DNA of 64,000 bases. Source: JANXQG01 sp963719885. GTDB taxonomy: Bacteria; Planctomycetota; Planctomycetia; Pirellulales; Thermoguttaceae. The position numbers were made by a program, and so were the translations under genes. Below are positions 55,971 through 64,000 of the stretch, one piece after another. Below the pieces are notes generated by a model that searched no databases, was not told the origin of the DNA, and saw only the letters and a list, made by a program, of their open reading frames with translations. Position 1 is the first letter of the stretch, and the number at the start of each line of letters is the position of its first letter. The stretch is taken from assembly GCA_963719885.1 (NCBI GenBank), contig CAVRDP010000030.1, forward strand, positions 1-64,000, written 5' to 3'.

Positions 55971-56331
55971 GCATCACCTGAAGGTATCCGGAAAAGTGGG
56001 CCAATGTGAAGTGTAACGGGGCGGGCAAGGGGTGGCCAGGGGCGCTGCAGGGTTGGCCGACGGGCACCTGCTGGCAAATTTTTTTTCGGCAAGTACAATA
56101 GCGTTATCCGCCAACTTTCACGCCCCGGGAAAAATGCCATGCCTGCCTCCCGCCAACCGATTCCCGCCCGGCGGCAACTTGCCGCACTATTCTGCGCCCT
56201 GCTCTTCAAGCCACGCGAGGCCTGGATCGAACCGTTGAAAGAGGCCCTGGTGGGGGCGAAAACAGCGAAGAAGAATTAGAATCTCAAATCTCAAATCCGA
56301 CACCCTGCACGTCAAACCCAAAGGTATCGTC
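55971..56331. other. Intergenic region with one small open frame
   Basis: 361 bases between diverging genes. Apart from the short frame at 56139-56279 nothing is recognised. AAATTTTTTTTCGG at 56076 is an A/T run that could belong to a promoter. Confidence 0.45.
56139..56279 (+). CDS. Possible small basic protein, 46 residues
   Basis: ATG 56139 opens MPASRQPIPARRQLAALFCA then LLFKPREAWIEPLKEALVGA, ending KTAKKN. Codon composition is gene-like and it lies 52 bases before the oxidoreductase on the same strand. It has no clear ribosome site and no recognised domain; it may be the tail of a lost gene. Confidence 0.35.
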   Translation: MPASRQPIPARRQLAALFCALLFKPREAWIEPLKEALVGAKTAKKN

Positions 56332-57571
56332 ATGAACGAAGACAACACCATCCCCCGTCGCACGTTTTTGCAACAGACCACTGCCGCCGGCATCGCCTTG
56401 ACGGCAACCACAGTCCGGGCCGAGACCAGCCCCGCTCCTGCCAAGATCGGCCGCAAGCTCAAAGTGGGCATCGTCGGCTGCGGCGGCCGCGGAAGCTGGA
56501 TCGCCGGGCTCTTCAAGGAGCATGGCGGCTACGAATTCGTCGCAGCGGCCGATTACTTCCCGGACCGCGCGGAAAAGACCGGTGCGTCGCTGGGCGCCGA
56601 GAAGTCGAAGTGCTTCTCCGGCCTGTCGGCCTACAAGCGGCTGATCGAGAGTGGCGTGGAGGCCGTCATCCTGGAAACGCCGCCCTACTTCTTTCCCGAG
56701 CATGCCACGGCCGCCGTCGAGGCCGGCCTGCACGTCTACATGGCCAAGCCCGTCGCCGCCGACGTGCCGGGCACGCTCAAGATCGGTGCGGCGGGAAAGT
56801 CGGCCAGCGCGAAGAAGCGGGTCTTCCTCGTCGATTACCAGATGCCGACCGACCCCTTGAACATCGAGGTGCGGAAGCGGCTGCACGAGGGCGGCCTGGG
56901 CGACTTGCAGATGGTCTTCTCCATCGGCAACAGCGGCGGCGGCGGATTCGGCGATCCGCCGCTGGGCAAGACGCTCGAAAGCCGCTTGACCGGCCTGGTC
57001 TGGGTCAACGACGACGCCATCGGCTGCGGCTACATCGGCAACTACGACATTCATGCCATCGACGCCCTGATCTGGGCCCTCGATCGCCGGCCGGTTTCGG
57101 CCTACGGTCGCGGCGGCCCGCTGCCGCGCGAATCCGCACGGCGATTCCCTGGACAGCTATTTCGTGACCTACGCCTTCGCCGACGGCCTGACCTGGAACC
57201 ATCATAGCATGATCGGTCCCACGCACGATTGGCTGAACCAAGGTTCGCTGCAAGGCTCGATCCAGGGCAGCCAGGCCGCTGCCCGGCTGTCTTATTGGGG
57301 CAAGGCCTACGTCCGCGGCGGTCCCAAGCATTTTGGCGGCGGCACGGTTGCCGACCTGTATGCGGCCGGCGCCAAGCGGAACATCGCGGCCTTTTATGAG
57401 AAGGTGCTGGCGGGCAATTTCGGCAACGAAGCGGCTCAGCGCAGCGTCGACTGCACGCTCACCTGCATCCTCGGCCGCGAGGCCGCCCGCCGGGGCCAGC
57501 TCTTGACGATGGATGAATTGATCAAGGAGAACAAGCGGCTGGAAGTGGACCTGAGCGGGCTGAAAGTTTAG
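56332..57571 (+). CDS. Gfo/Idh/MocA family oxidoreductase with Tat signal, one frameshift
   Basis: ATG 56332 gives MNEDNTIPRRTFLQQTTAAG, an RRTFLQ Tat signal, cut near TVRAET. Then LKVGIVGCGGRGSWIAGLFK (Rossmann GxGGRG), ESGVEAVILETPPYFFPEHA and HVYMAKPVAADVPGTLKIGA, where KP of the catalytic site is kept. The second domain has VNDDAIGCGYIGNYDIHAID. At about 57130 an extra base shifts the frame; DSLDSYFVTYAFADGLTWNH continues to the stop at 57571. It is an NAD(P)-dependent sugar or inositol oxidoreductase working outside the cytoplasm. Compared with the copy at 881-2088 it is distinct and not a recent duplicate. Confidence 0.85.
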
Positions 57572-57584
57572 TCCCCCGTCGCGT

Positions 57585-57668
57585 AGCGACGATACGCGGG
57601 TAGCCGTGGGTTTCAACCCACGGTTTGCGACGCCCGCGTATTTTTGTTCGTCGCGTAGCGACGGGTGA
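57585..57668. repeat. Nested hairpin repeat CGTCGCGTAGCGACG
   Basis: CGTCGCGTAGCGACG occurs at 57587 and about 57651, flanking ATACGCGGG facing CCCGCGTAT and CCGTGGGTTTCAACCCACGG. A further GGGTTTCAACCGACG follows. It looks like a mobile non-coding palindrome or a terminator for the gene before it. Confidence 0.8.
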
Positions 57669-57738
57669 AGGTTCATGGGTTTCAACCGACGAATTTCGTC
57701 ATCAGTAGAACCGAACGCTGACAACGTACCAACGAGAC

Positions 57739-58188
57739 ATGAGTCAGCCGCAGCAATCACTCCCAGAGACGCCGGAAACGCCGACAGGGCGCGAGCGGTT
57801 CCAATTTGGGCTCAGGTCGCTATTCCTGGTCACCACGATCGTGGCCTTATGGCTTGGGGTGGCGAAATTGTTTCCCCGTCCGCGCACTGCGGCGATTGTC
57901 GCATTACTTGTCTTTCTTCACGTCTATTTCATTTGGCGATGGATCATACGGGAGGGCCACAGGACAATTGGTATCGGTTGCATCGGGAGCTTCATGCTGG
58001 TTGTGATACCGTTGTTTGCGCTCGGCGTGATCGACATTCAATCGAGCATGGCGTTGGACAGCGCCGTACGCTGGAGCCTTTGGGGCCTAATCGTTGCGGG
58101 GCTGATCAGCGCGATAATATGGTTCATCATCTGGATAATTTCGATGGCTGCGCAGGCGGCGGCTTCGCCAAGCGAAGGACGATCGTAG
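57739..58188 (+). CDS. Small four-helix membrane protein with F-G-LRSLF motif, copy A
   Basis: ATG 57739, 149 residues. A Pro-rich start leads to RFQFGLRSLFLVTTIVALWL, a conserved planctomycete opening, then helices AAIVALLVFLHVYFIWRWII, CIGSFMLVVIPLFALGVIDI and WGLIVAGLISAIIWFIIWII. Inner membrane protein of unknown role. The next gene is a paralogue, so this is a tandem duplication. Confidence 0.75.
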   Translation: MSQPQQSLPETPETPTGRERFQFGLRSLFLVTTIVALWLGVAKLFPRPRTAAIVALLVFLHVYFIWRWIIREGHRTIGIGCIGSFMLVVIPLFALGVIDIQSSMALDSAVRWSLWGLIVAGLISAIIWFIIWIISMAAQAAASPSEGRS

Positions 58189-58261
58189 CAACAAACTGCC
58201 GGAAGATGACGCGAACTGACGGGAGAAAGACGCCGTAAAACTGGCGGAGTGTATTCGGCGC

Positions 58262-58684
58262 ATGACCAAATCCCCGGAAGAACCTGCACCACCGAAGCCA
58301 TTTCAATACAGCCTCAGGTCGCTGTTCGTCATTACAACTGTTCTCGCCGTATTGCTCGGCTTGGCGAAAATGTTTCCCCACCAAGTCATTCCCGCGCTCG
58401 TCGCCTTTGTCATCTTTCTGCCGTATTTTTTCGTTGCCCGCCGGCTGTTACTAAACGGCCAAAGAGCCGTCGGAATTGCCGCCGCGATAACCGCGTCGCT
58501 AATACTCTTAACCTGGTGCAAGATCACCTTCTTAGTTGATAAGCCGGTAGAGTGGGATGTGTGCGGCCTGATGGCAGTGGGGGTCTTTAGTTCGCCAATA
58601 TGGCTGTTCTATGTGGTGTTTCTTACTACGCGGGCAAGAAAAAAGCGACTTCGCCAAGTGCTGCGCGATCGCCGCAAACCATAG
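58262..58684 (+). CDS. Small membrane protein with S-LRSLF motif, copy B
   Basis: ATG 58262, 140 residues: PKPFQYSLRSLFVITTVLAV, LLGLAKMFPHQVIPALVAFV, a shared architecture and motif with the protein at 57739 but low identity, ending in a basic tail (ARKKRLRQVLRDRRKP). Likely an ancient tandem paralogue. Function unknown. Confidence 0.72.
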   Translation: MTKSPEEPAPPKPFQYSLRSLFVITTVLAVLLGLAKMFPHQVIPALVAFVIFLPYFFVARRLLLNGQRAVGIAAAITASLILLTWCKITFLVDKPVEWDVCGLMAVGVFSSPIWLFYVVFLTTRARKKRLRQVLRDRRKP

Positions 58685-58731
58685 GCCGGAACAAGTCAGC
58701 GACGAGGTCACTTCCCAGTAGAACCACGTCA

Positions 58732-60981
58732 CTACCGGATCGGAGGCATTGCCTCCGGCACCAAATCGTTTCCCAACAGCGTCGCCGCACCCGGCTTCAG
58801 CTTGATCTCTTTCTTCCACTCCCCATACCGCACTGTCCCGCTCGTGCCGCCGACAGAGCGAATCTCGGCGGTGACGAGTTTGCCGTCCTTCCAGACGATA
58901 TTCACTTCGAATCCGCCGCGGGCGCGCAGGCCTTTTACGCTGCCGTTGGCCCAGGCCTTGGGCAACGCGGGCAGAAGCTCGATCGCGCCGGCGTGCGATT
59001 GCAAAAGCATCTCGCAGACGCCGGCCGTGTAGCCGAAATTGCCGTCGATCTGGAATGGCGGATGGGCGTCAAAAAGGTTCGCGTAAACTCCCCCGCCGTC
59101 GTTGTAGTTCACCCGCGAGTCGCCGACCAGGTGCAGCAGGTTGCCGATCAGCTTGTAGGCCCGATCGCCGTCGTGCAGACGGGCCCAAAGGTTGATCTTC
59201 CAGGCCGTGCTCCAACCGGTGCTGACGTCGCCGCGGGCGTTGAGCGAAACCCGTGCCGCCTCGGCCAGCTTGGGCGTGGTCCGCGGAGTAATTTGCCGGC
59301 CGGGATGCACGGCCACGAGATGCGAAAGATGGCGGTGCGTGTCCTTGGGGTCGTCGCGGTCGACCATCCACTCCTGAAGCTGGCCCCAGCGGCCGATCTT
59401 GGGTCCCAGTAGCTTCGCCCGCTTGGCCGCAAGCGTGTCGCGGAAATCCCGGTCGATGCCCAGGGCGTCGGCCGCTTCGATGGTGTTGGTGAAGACGTCC
59501 CAGATGAGTTGCTGATCGTGTGACACCCCGTCCTCGCGCGGGCCGTGCTCGGGTGAGTAGCCGTTGGGAGCGACGAGCGTGCCGTCGGCCAGCGTCTTCA
59601 GGCGATCGAGCCAGAATTCGCAGACTTCCTTCATCGCCGGATAGGCCTTGGTGCGGAGGTACTCCTTGTCGCCGGTGAATGCATAATGCTCCCATAGGTT
59701 CTGGACACACCAGGCACTGCCCGACTCGACCCATTGCCAGGTCGATCCGCCAAAAATGCCGTTCTCGGCGTGCATCGTCCAGCCGCGGGTATGGAACGCC
59801 GCCTTCGTTTCGTCGCTGCGAACGCCGCGGATCGAGTTCAACCAGTCGGCATAAGGCAAAAAACACTCGCCCAGGTTCGCCGGATCGGCGAGCCAGTAGT
59901 TCATCTGCACGTTGATGTCCGTATGGTAATCGCAGCGCCAGGGCGGCGTGTTGCTCTGGTTCCAACGGCCTTGCAGATTGGCCGGCAGCCCGCCCGGCCG
60001 CGATGACGAAATGAGTAGATAGCGGCCATATTGGAAGAGCAAGGCCTCCAGGCCGTGGTCGGGGCCGGAGGTCTTGAGGTTGACCAGCCGCTGATCGGTG
60101 GGCAGTTTGGATTTTTCGGGGTCGGAGCCGAGGTCGAGGGAGACGCGGTCGAACAGGGTACGATAGTCTTCGCGATGATCAATCGCGGGTTGGGCGAACT
60201 CTTCTCTTCGTGTGGCCTGGTCAAGGCGTGCCGTGATTACCTGGTGTGACGGTTCGCCCCGCCAGCCTTTGCTGCGGTCTTGGACGAAATCGGTGCCGGC
60301 GTCCAACAGCAGGGTTAAATGGTCAACATTCTTGAACCTGATTTTTTGCCCCCCAGACTCAATCGTGCCGCCCTCGTGCAGGACGATTGCCTGGGCCTCG
60401 TAATTCAAGGCGATTTTGTACGGCCGCTTTCCTTCGTACTTGTAGCCGGCGAGATTGCCTGAGGCCGTCAAGCGGTTTCCTGCGACCGTGACCTTCCCAT
60501 GGTGTGCATCGCTCAGGCTGATGCTCCCCGAGAGCGCTCCCGGCTTGTCGGCGACAAAGTAGAAGACCAAGATGCCCGCCGGACGGCTGGCGAACGCCAA
60601 GCGATGGAACTTCACCCCATCACTCTCATAGTCAACTGTATGGAGCGCCCAAGTGAGATGCAACGCACGGCGATAGTTACTCACCGGGCCGTGGTCGAGC
60701 TTGACGAAAACGTCGCCGAAGTTCTGATAAGCCCCCGTGTCCTGCTCATCGCCGATCCAGAGGCTTTCCTCGTTGAATTGGATATGTTCCTCGGGTACGC
60801 TGCCGAAGATCATCGCCCCCAGCCGGCCGTTGCCGATCGGCAGGGCCTGCTGTTCCCAGTTGGCTGCCGGTTTGTCGTACCAGAGTTTGAGATCGTCGGC
60901 ACAATACACCGTGGCGTTGAGAAAGACCGCTGCCACGAGTGCGAAGAAGAGCCGGGCCAGAGAAAGGGTTTTGGATGTCAT
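58732..60981 (-). CDS. Glycoside hydrolase family 95 (alpha-L-fucosidase-type), secreted
   Basis: Start at ATG 60981 (MTSKTLSLARLFFALVAAVF), a signal peptide ending near VYCADD; upstream codons lie in a hairpin. 749 residues, matching the family. N-terminal beta domain: KLWYDKPAANWEQQALPIGN, GRLGAMIFGSVPEEHIQFNE and ESLWIGDEQDTG. The (alpha/alpha)6 barrel: LPANLQGRWNQSNTPPWRCD, YHTDINVQMNYWLADPANLG, APNGYSPEHGPREDGVSHDQ (Glu as acid in SPEHG) and NLFDAHPPFQIDGNFGYTAG (Asp). The first Asn of the usual N-x-N pair is Asp here (DIN), a variant worth noting. It releases alpha-linked fucose or galactose-type sugars from glycans. Confidence 0.9.
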   Translation of the reverse strand: MTSKTLSLARLFFALVAAVFLNATVYCADDLKLWYDKPAANWEQQALPIGNGRLGAMIFGSVPEEHIQFNEESLWIGDEQDTGAYQNFGDVFVKLDHGPVSNYRRALHLTWALHTVDYESDGVKFHRLAFASRPAGILVFYFVADKPGALSGSISLSDAHHGKVTVAGNRLTASGNLAGYKYEGKRPYKIALNYEAQAIVLHEGGTIESGGQKIRFKNVDHLTLLLDAGTDFVQDRSKGWRGEPSHQVITARLDQATRREEFAQPAIDHREDYRTLFDRVSLDLGSDPEKSKLPTDQRLVNLKTSGPDHGLEALLFQYGRYLLISSSRPGGLPANLQGRWNQSNTPPWRCDYHTDINVQMNYWLADPANLGECFLPYADWLNSIRGVRSDETKAAFHTRGWTMHAENGIFGGSTWQWVESGSAWCVQNLWEHYAFTGDKEYLRTKAYPAMKEVCEFWLDRLKTLADGTLVAPNGYSPEHGPREDGVSHDQQLIWDVFTNTIEAADALGIDRDFRDTLAAKRAKLLGPKIGRWGQLQEWMVDRDDPKDTHRHLSHLVAVHPGRQITPRTTPKLAEAARVSLNARGDVSTGWSTAWKINLWARLHDGDRAYKLIGNLLHLVGDSRVNYNDGGGVYANLFDAHPPFQIDGNFGYTAGVCEMLLQSHAGAIELLPALPKAWANGSVKGLRARGGFEVNIVWKDGKLVTAEIRSVGGTSGTVRYGEWKKEIKLKPGAATLLGNDLVPEAMPPIR

Positions 60982-61003
60982 GGGGTATTCCTTGTTGTTA
61001 AAG

Positions 61004-61109
61004 CGTAGGGTGGGACCAGATCGCGTAGCGAGCGCTGGCCCACCATTATTTCGATCTTTTCCGATCATGGTGGGCCGGCGCTTGCTACGCAATCTGGTCC
61101 CACCCTACG
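61004..61109. repeat. Long hairpin (GTAGGGTGGGACCAG family), complete copy
   Basis: GCGTAGGGTGGGACCAGATC and GCGTAGCGAGCGCTGGCCCA pair with TGGGCCGGCGCTTGCTACGC and AATCTGGTCCCACCCTACG. It lies just before the GH95 start and after the end of the phosphotransferase gene, both minus strand. Related to 22697 and 32806. Confidence 0.88.
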
Positions 61110-61111
61110 AT

Positions 61112-62044
61112 CTATTGTTCCAACTCCTTCAATCGCTCCGCCAGCGGCAACAGTTCTTCCACGTCGGCAATCTGCTCTTCCAACCTATCCTCTTCCTCCG
61201 ACTCGCCCAGCCAACGAAGATGCAAGAAAACGCGGGCGGCGGTCAACCGCAAGGCAACATCGCCGGGCGTGCCGTCAGGCCAGCGCGCGAGACAATACTC
61301 CTGCTCGCAAAGTGCGACCAGGTCGTCGTCCCAGCCCCAGGTGAGGTTGGCCAGGTCGATCTCGCCGGCAGCCAGCGCGGCCGACTCCCAATCGATGGGC
61401 ACGTTGCGACCGTCACACAACATAATGTTATCCGCCTGATACGCGCCGTGAATGATCGCCGCCGGCGGCAACAAGGCAGGCAGACGACGCTGGCAACGCT
61501 CGCAAAGGTCCGGCAGCCAGGGGAACCGCTGGTGCAGGCGGCGCGTAGCGTGGCCGGCACCCTGCATCCAGACGCGATAGAACTCCGTATCGTAGCGATG
61601 CAGGAACGACGGCACGGCCGCCGTCTCGCTCCAACGATGGAAACGGGCGATCCACTCCGCGGCCGCCATCAGGCCGGCCTTCGGCTGCGACACTTGCTGC
61701 AAGGCCGTCGCCCCGTCGACGTAGTTCAAGGCCAATGCGACCGTTCCCGTCGTCTTGTCCAGGAATACCCCGTGTAACAGCAGCACGTCGCCCCGCCAGG
61801 CGGACAACAGTTGGTCGTAAACCTGCGCCTCATAGGCCACGCCGTAGCAATGGGTCGGTTGCCCGACTTCGGCCAGCGGGCCGAATTTGCAGAACAACTG
61901 CCGCTGCGTGCCGTCCGGCATGCGGCAGGCCACGATCTCACAGTCGGCGCTGCTCGGTTCGGGCAGTCTAGTCCGTTGAAGAATCGCTGCGGCGCCAAGC
62001 CCGGCGGCAAGCACTTCGTCGTCAACCTTACGATCGAGTTCCAT
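61112..62044 (-). CDS. Aminoglycoside-phosphotransferase-fold protein lacking the catalytic Asp
   Basis: 310 residues from ATG 62044 (MELDRKVDDEVLAAGLGAAA). Kinase-like features: an N-lobe with IVACRMPDGTQRQLFCKFGP (the Lys of strand 3), YEAQVYDQLL helix, then PPAAIIHGAYQADNIMLCDG and RNVPIDWESAALAAGEIDLA. The catalytic loop of this family is HGDxxxxN; here it is HGAYQADN, so the base aspartate is Ala, while the metal-binding Asp in PIDWE is kept. The spacing is otherwise exact. It may be a pseudokinase or a small-molecule binder. It is near an Hsp70 gene on the other strand; no partner is obvious. Confidence 0.8.
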   Translation of the reverse strand: MELDRKVDDEVLAAGLGAAAILQRTRLPEPSSADCEIVACRMPDGTQRQLFCKFGPLAEVGQPTHCYGVAYEAQVYDQLLSAWRGDVLLLHGVFLDKTTGTVALALNYVDGATALQQVSQPKAGLMAAAEWIARFHRWSETAAVPSFLHRYDTEFYRVWMQGAGHATRRLHQRFPWLPDLCERCQRRLPALLPPAAIIHGAYQADNIMLCDGRNVPIDWESAALAAGEIDLANLTWGWDDDLVALCEQEYCLARWPDGTPGDVALRLTAARVFLHLRWLGESEEEDRLEEQIADVEELLPLAERLKELEQ

Positions 62045-62158
62045 GGCATCCTCTAGCCTACCGATTGCCCGCAGAAATGCAACAAGCCCTTTCGTTTCCG
62101 CCCGGGTTTTCCGTGCTTGGATCTGCTCAGGCAGCCGGTTTTATGATACAATTTGGGA

Positions 62159-63908
62159 ATGAAGCGCTCAGCGAGACCGGCCGTTGGCATCGACCTCGGC
62201 ACCACGTTCTCCGTCCTGGCTCGTTTGGATGGCAGGGGCAGTCCCCGCGTAATCCCGAACTTGGATGGCGACCTTTCCACGCCGAGCATCGTCTATTTTC
62301 ATGAAGGCGGAGTGGTCGTCGGCAAGGAGGCAGGCAAGGTGGCGCGATATGAGCCCGAACGGGTGGCGCAGTTTGCCAAGCGCGACATGGGCAAGGCCGT
62401 GTACCACAAGGCGATCCTGGGACACCGGCTCCCCCCCGAGGTGCTTCAGGCCCTGGTCCTTCGCCGGCTCAAGCAGGACGCGACGCTTACGCTAGGCGAA
62501 TTCGAGAAGGTCGTGATTACCGTTCCCGCTTACTTCAACGAACCGCGCCGCAAGGCAACCGTGGATGCCGGACGGTTGGCCGGTCTGGAAGTTTTGGACA
62601 TCGTCAACGAGCCTACCGCCGCCGCCCTGGCCTATGGGTTCCAGGACGGCTTCCTGGATTCCGGCGGCCGTGCCCGCCGCCGGGAGCAGATCCTGGTCTA
62701 TGACCTGGGCGGAGGCACGTTCGATGCTACGTTGATGGAGATCGACGGTTTGAAGCATCGCGCCGTTGCCACCGACGGCGATGTTTGCCTGGGGGGAATC
62801 GACTGGGACCAGCGGATTGCCGACTATGTCGCCGGGCAGTTCAAAGCCCAATCCAAGGTCGATCTGCAGCAGGACCCGGCTGCCTGGCAAAACCTCTTGC
62901 AAGAGGCCGAGGATGCCAAGCGGGCCCTGTCGAACCGCTCGAAAACGGAGGTGCACATCCATCACGAAGGTTATCGGGTCACGATTCCGCTCACCGCCGC
63001 GTTGCTCGAGTCGATGACGAGCGACCTCGTCGATCGCACGCTGTTTACCGTCAAGAGCCTTCTCCGCGAGTCCGGTCGGCAGTGGCGCGACCTGACGCGG
63101 ATCCTCCTGGTCGGCGGCTCCAGCCGCATGCCGATGGTCCAAGCGGCGCTGGACGCGCGAGTCCGGCCTGGCCCTCGACCGCTCGCTGTTGGCCGAGGAA
63201 CCGGTGGCCATGGGGGCCGCAATCTTTGCCGGGCTGCTCTTGGATCCCGAGGCCCAAGCCCGGCCGGAAATCGAGGTCCAGAACATCAGCTCGCATCCCC
63301 TGGGCGTGTTGGGCGTCGACCGCCACACCAAGGTCCCGCGCCGCAAGGTGCTGATCCCGCGCAATGTGCCCTTGCCGGCCACGGGCAGCGGCACCTTCCC
63401 GACTTTCCGCGCCGATCAACGCAACGTGGCCGTGGATGTGATTGAGGGCGGCGACGACAGCGGTCAGAATTCCACGCGGATCGGGCGTTGCGTCGTATCG
63501 GGACTGCCGGCCGGATTGCCCGCCGGCACGCGGGTCAAGGTGACCTTCGCCTATGCCACCAACGGTCGCTTGACCGTCACCGCTGAAATGCCGGCCATCC
63601 AGGCGCAAATGACGATGGTGGTGGAGCGGGCCACAGGTCTCTCGGAAGACGAAATCAAGCAGTGGCGGCAGTGGATCGATGCCGGGGCCGTGCTGGAAAT
63701 CACTGCCGATGCCCAGGCGGCCGAGCCGGTCCTGGAACTCGATGCGGGCGACTATTTGGATTTGGAATCGCACGACGAACCGATTCCAGCCGACGAGCCT
63801 GCTCCCGCGGCGGCGCCTCGGCGCCGCAAGGGCGCCGGCCCCGGGCGGGCAGAACCGCAGCGCGACGCCGGCTCGGGACTGGATGATTTCTTCAAGGAAC
63901 TGGAGTAG
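62159..63908 (+). CDS. Hsp70/DnaK-family ATPase, shortened, one frameshift
   Basis: Starts ATG 62159 (MKRSARPAVGIDLGTTFSVL). Nucleotide-binding domain: GIDLGTTFSVLARLDG, KVVITVPAYFNEPRRKATVD, NEPTAAALAYGFQDG, ILVYDLGGGTFDATLMEIDG and ILLVGGSSRMPMVQAAL. At about 63163 a shift of one base joins to RSLLAEEPVAMGAAIFAGLL, then a substrate-like beta domain (VLIPRNVPLPATGSGTFPTF, GRLTVTAEMPAIQAQMTMVV) and an acidic Pro-rich tail ending DDFFKELE. Smaller than DnaK (about 580 residues) and without the usual lid, it belongs to the divergent Hsp70s common in planctomycetes. Nineteen bases later another gene begins on the same strand, so they are likely co-transcribed. Confidence 0.85.
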
Positions 63909-63927
63909 CCGCTGCGCGGGGTCCGTC

Positions 63928-64000
63928 ATGAGCGAGAACTTCGATCCTTATTACAAGTGGCTCGGCATTCCACCCAAGAATCAGCCGCCGACGCACTATC
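63928..64000 (+). CDS. Planctomycete-type protein, N-terminus only (cut by window end)
   Basis: ATG 63928 opens MSENFDPYYKWLGIPPKNQP then PTHY. This opening (DPYxKWLGIPPxxQPPxHY) is a repeated N-terminal motif in many planctomycete proteins, often before a kinase or zinc-ribbon region and J-domain-like in spacing. The rest is beyond the window. Confidence 0.7.
   Translation, partial: MSENFDPYYKWLGIPPKNQPPTHY

Overview
The window looks like a GC-rich bacterial chromosome of the Planctomycetota (Pirellulales-like). This is inferred from gene content: Tat-signal Gfo/Idh/MocA oxidoreductases and TIM-barrel epimerases, a GH95 fucosidase, a UroD-family protein, a ribonuclease-inhibitor-type LRR protein, very long Ser/Gly-rich proteins, small membrane proteins with an F-x-LRSLF motif, and a final gene starting MSENFDPYYKWLGIPP. 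No rRNA, tRNA or CRISPR was seen.

Layout. 1-3 kb: a minus-strand sugar-metabolism operon (epimerase, oxidoreductase, beta-helix protein), broken by frameshifts. 3.1-20.7 kb: a repeat-rich accessory region. It holds two truncated group II intron derivatives and two related Ser/Gly-rich proteins with different C-terminal tips; the first ends in a WHH-like HNH nuclease domain. It also holds an ISKra4-type element with TSD, an LRR protein, a SUKH immunity-like gene, fragments of REP-associated tyrosine transposase (RAYT), a serine recombinase fragment, stuttering hairpin repeats and a terminase remnant. 21-36.4 kb: a heavy-metal efflux island with two TolC/adaptor/RND sets plus a DmeF-type CDF exporter. 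36.4-45.3 kb: glycosyltransferase, polytopic membrane protein, GDPD-HEAT protein, alkaline-phosphatase-superfamily membrane hydrolase, UroD-family protein and a GH5-like glycosidase. 45.3-52.2 kb: a possible defence/TA island (HicB remnant, XRE regulator with two unknown genes, OLD-like ATPase-TOPRIM nuclease, RdgC-like, DUF3052, PIN toxin with antitoxin, Imm35). 52.2-64 kb: SPFH protein, rhomboid protease, Gfo/Idh/MocA, paired small membrane proteins, GH95, a phosphotransferase-fold protein lacking the catalytic Asp, Hsp70 and a planctomycete-type gene cut by the window end.

The most notable signal is a family of short palindromes (core ACCC-RG-TACT-CY-GGGT) lying in frame inside unrelated genes (Ser/Gly protein three times, two efflux adaptors, RdgC homologue). 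It adds a Gly-Ala-Pro-Gly-type peptide each time, and copies keep stem pairing through paired changes. A longer hairpin also sits in frame in the membrane protein at 38.2 kb. They resemble in concept the protein-coding palindromic elements of Rickettsia. The second is the polymorphic-toxin locus: shared Ser/Gly shaft, two different tips, a SUKH gene downstream and an orphan Imm35 elsewhere.

Many genes carry one-base frameshifts, mostly insertions, piled up in the first RND gene while neighbours are intact. This may be sequencing error, so frameshifted genes are described as one reconstructed gene each.
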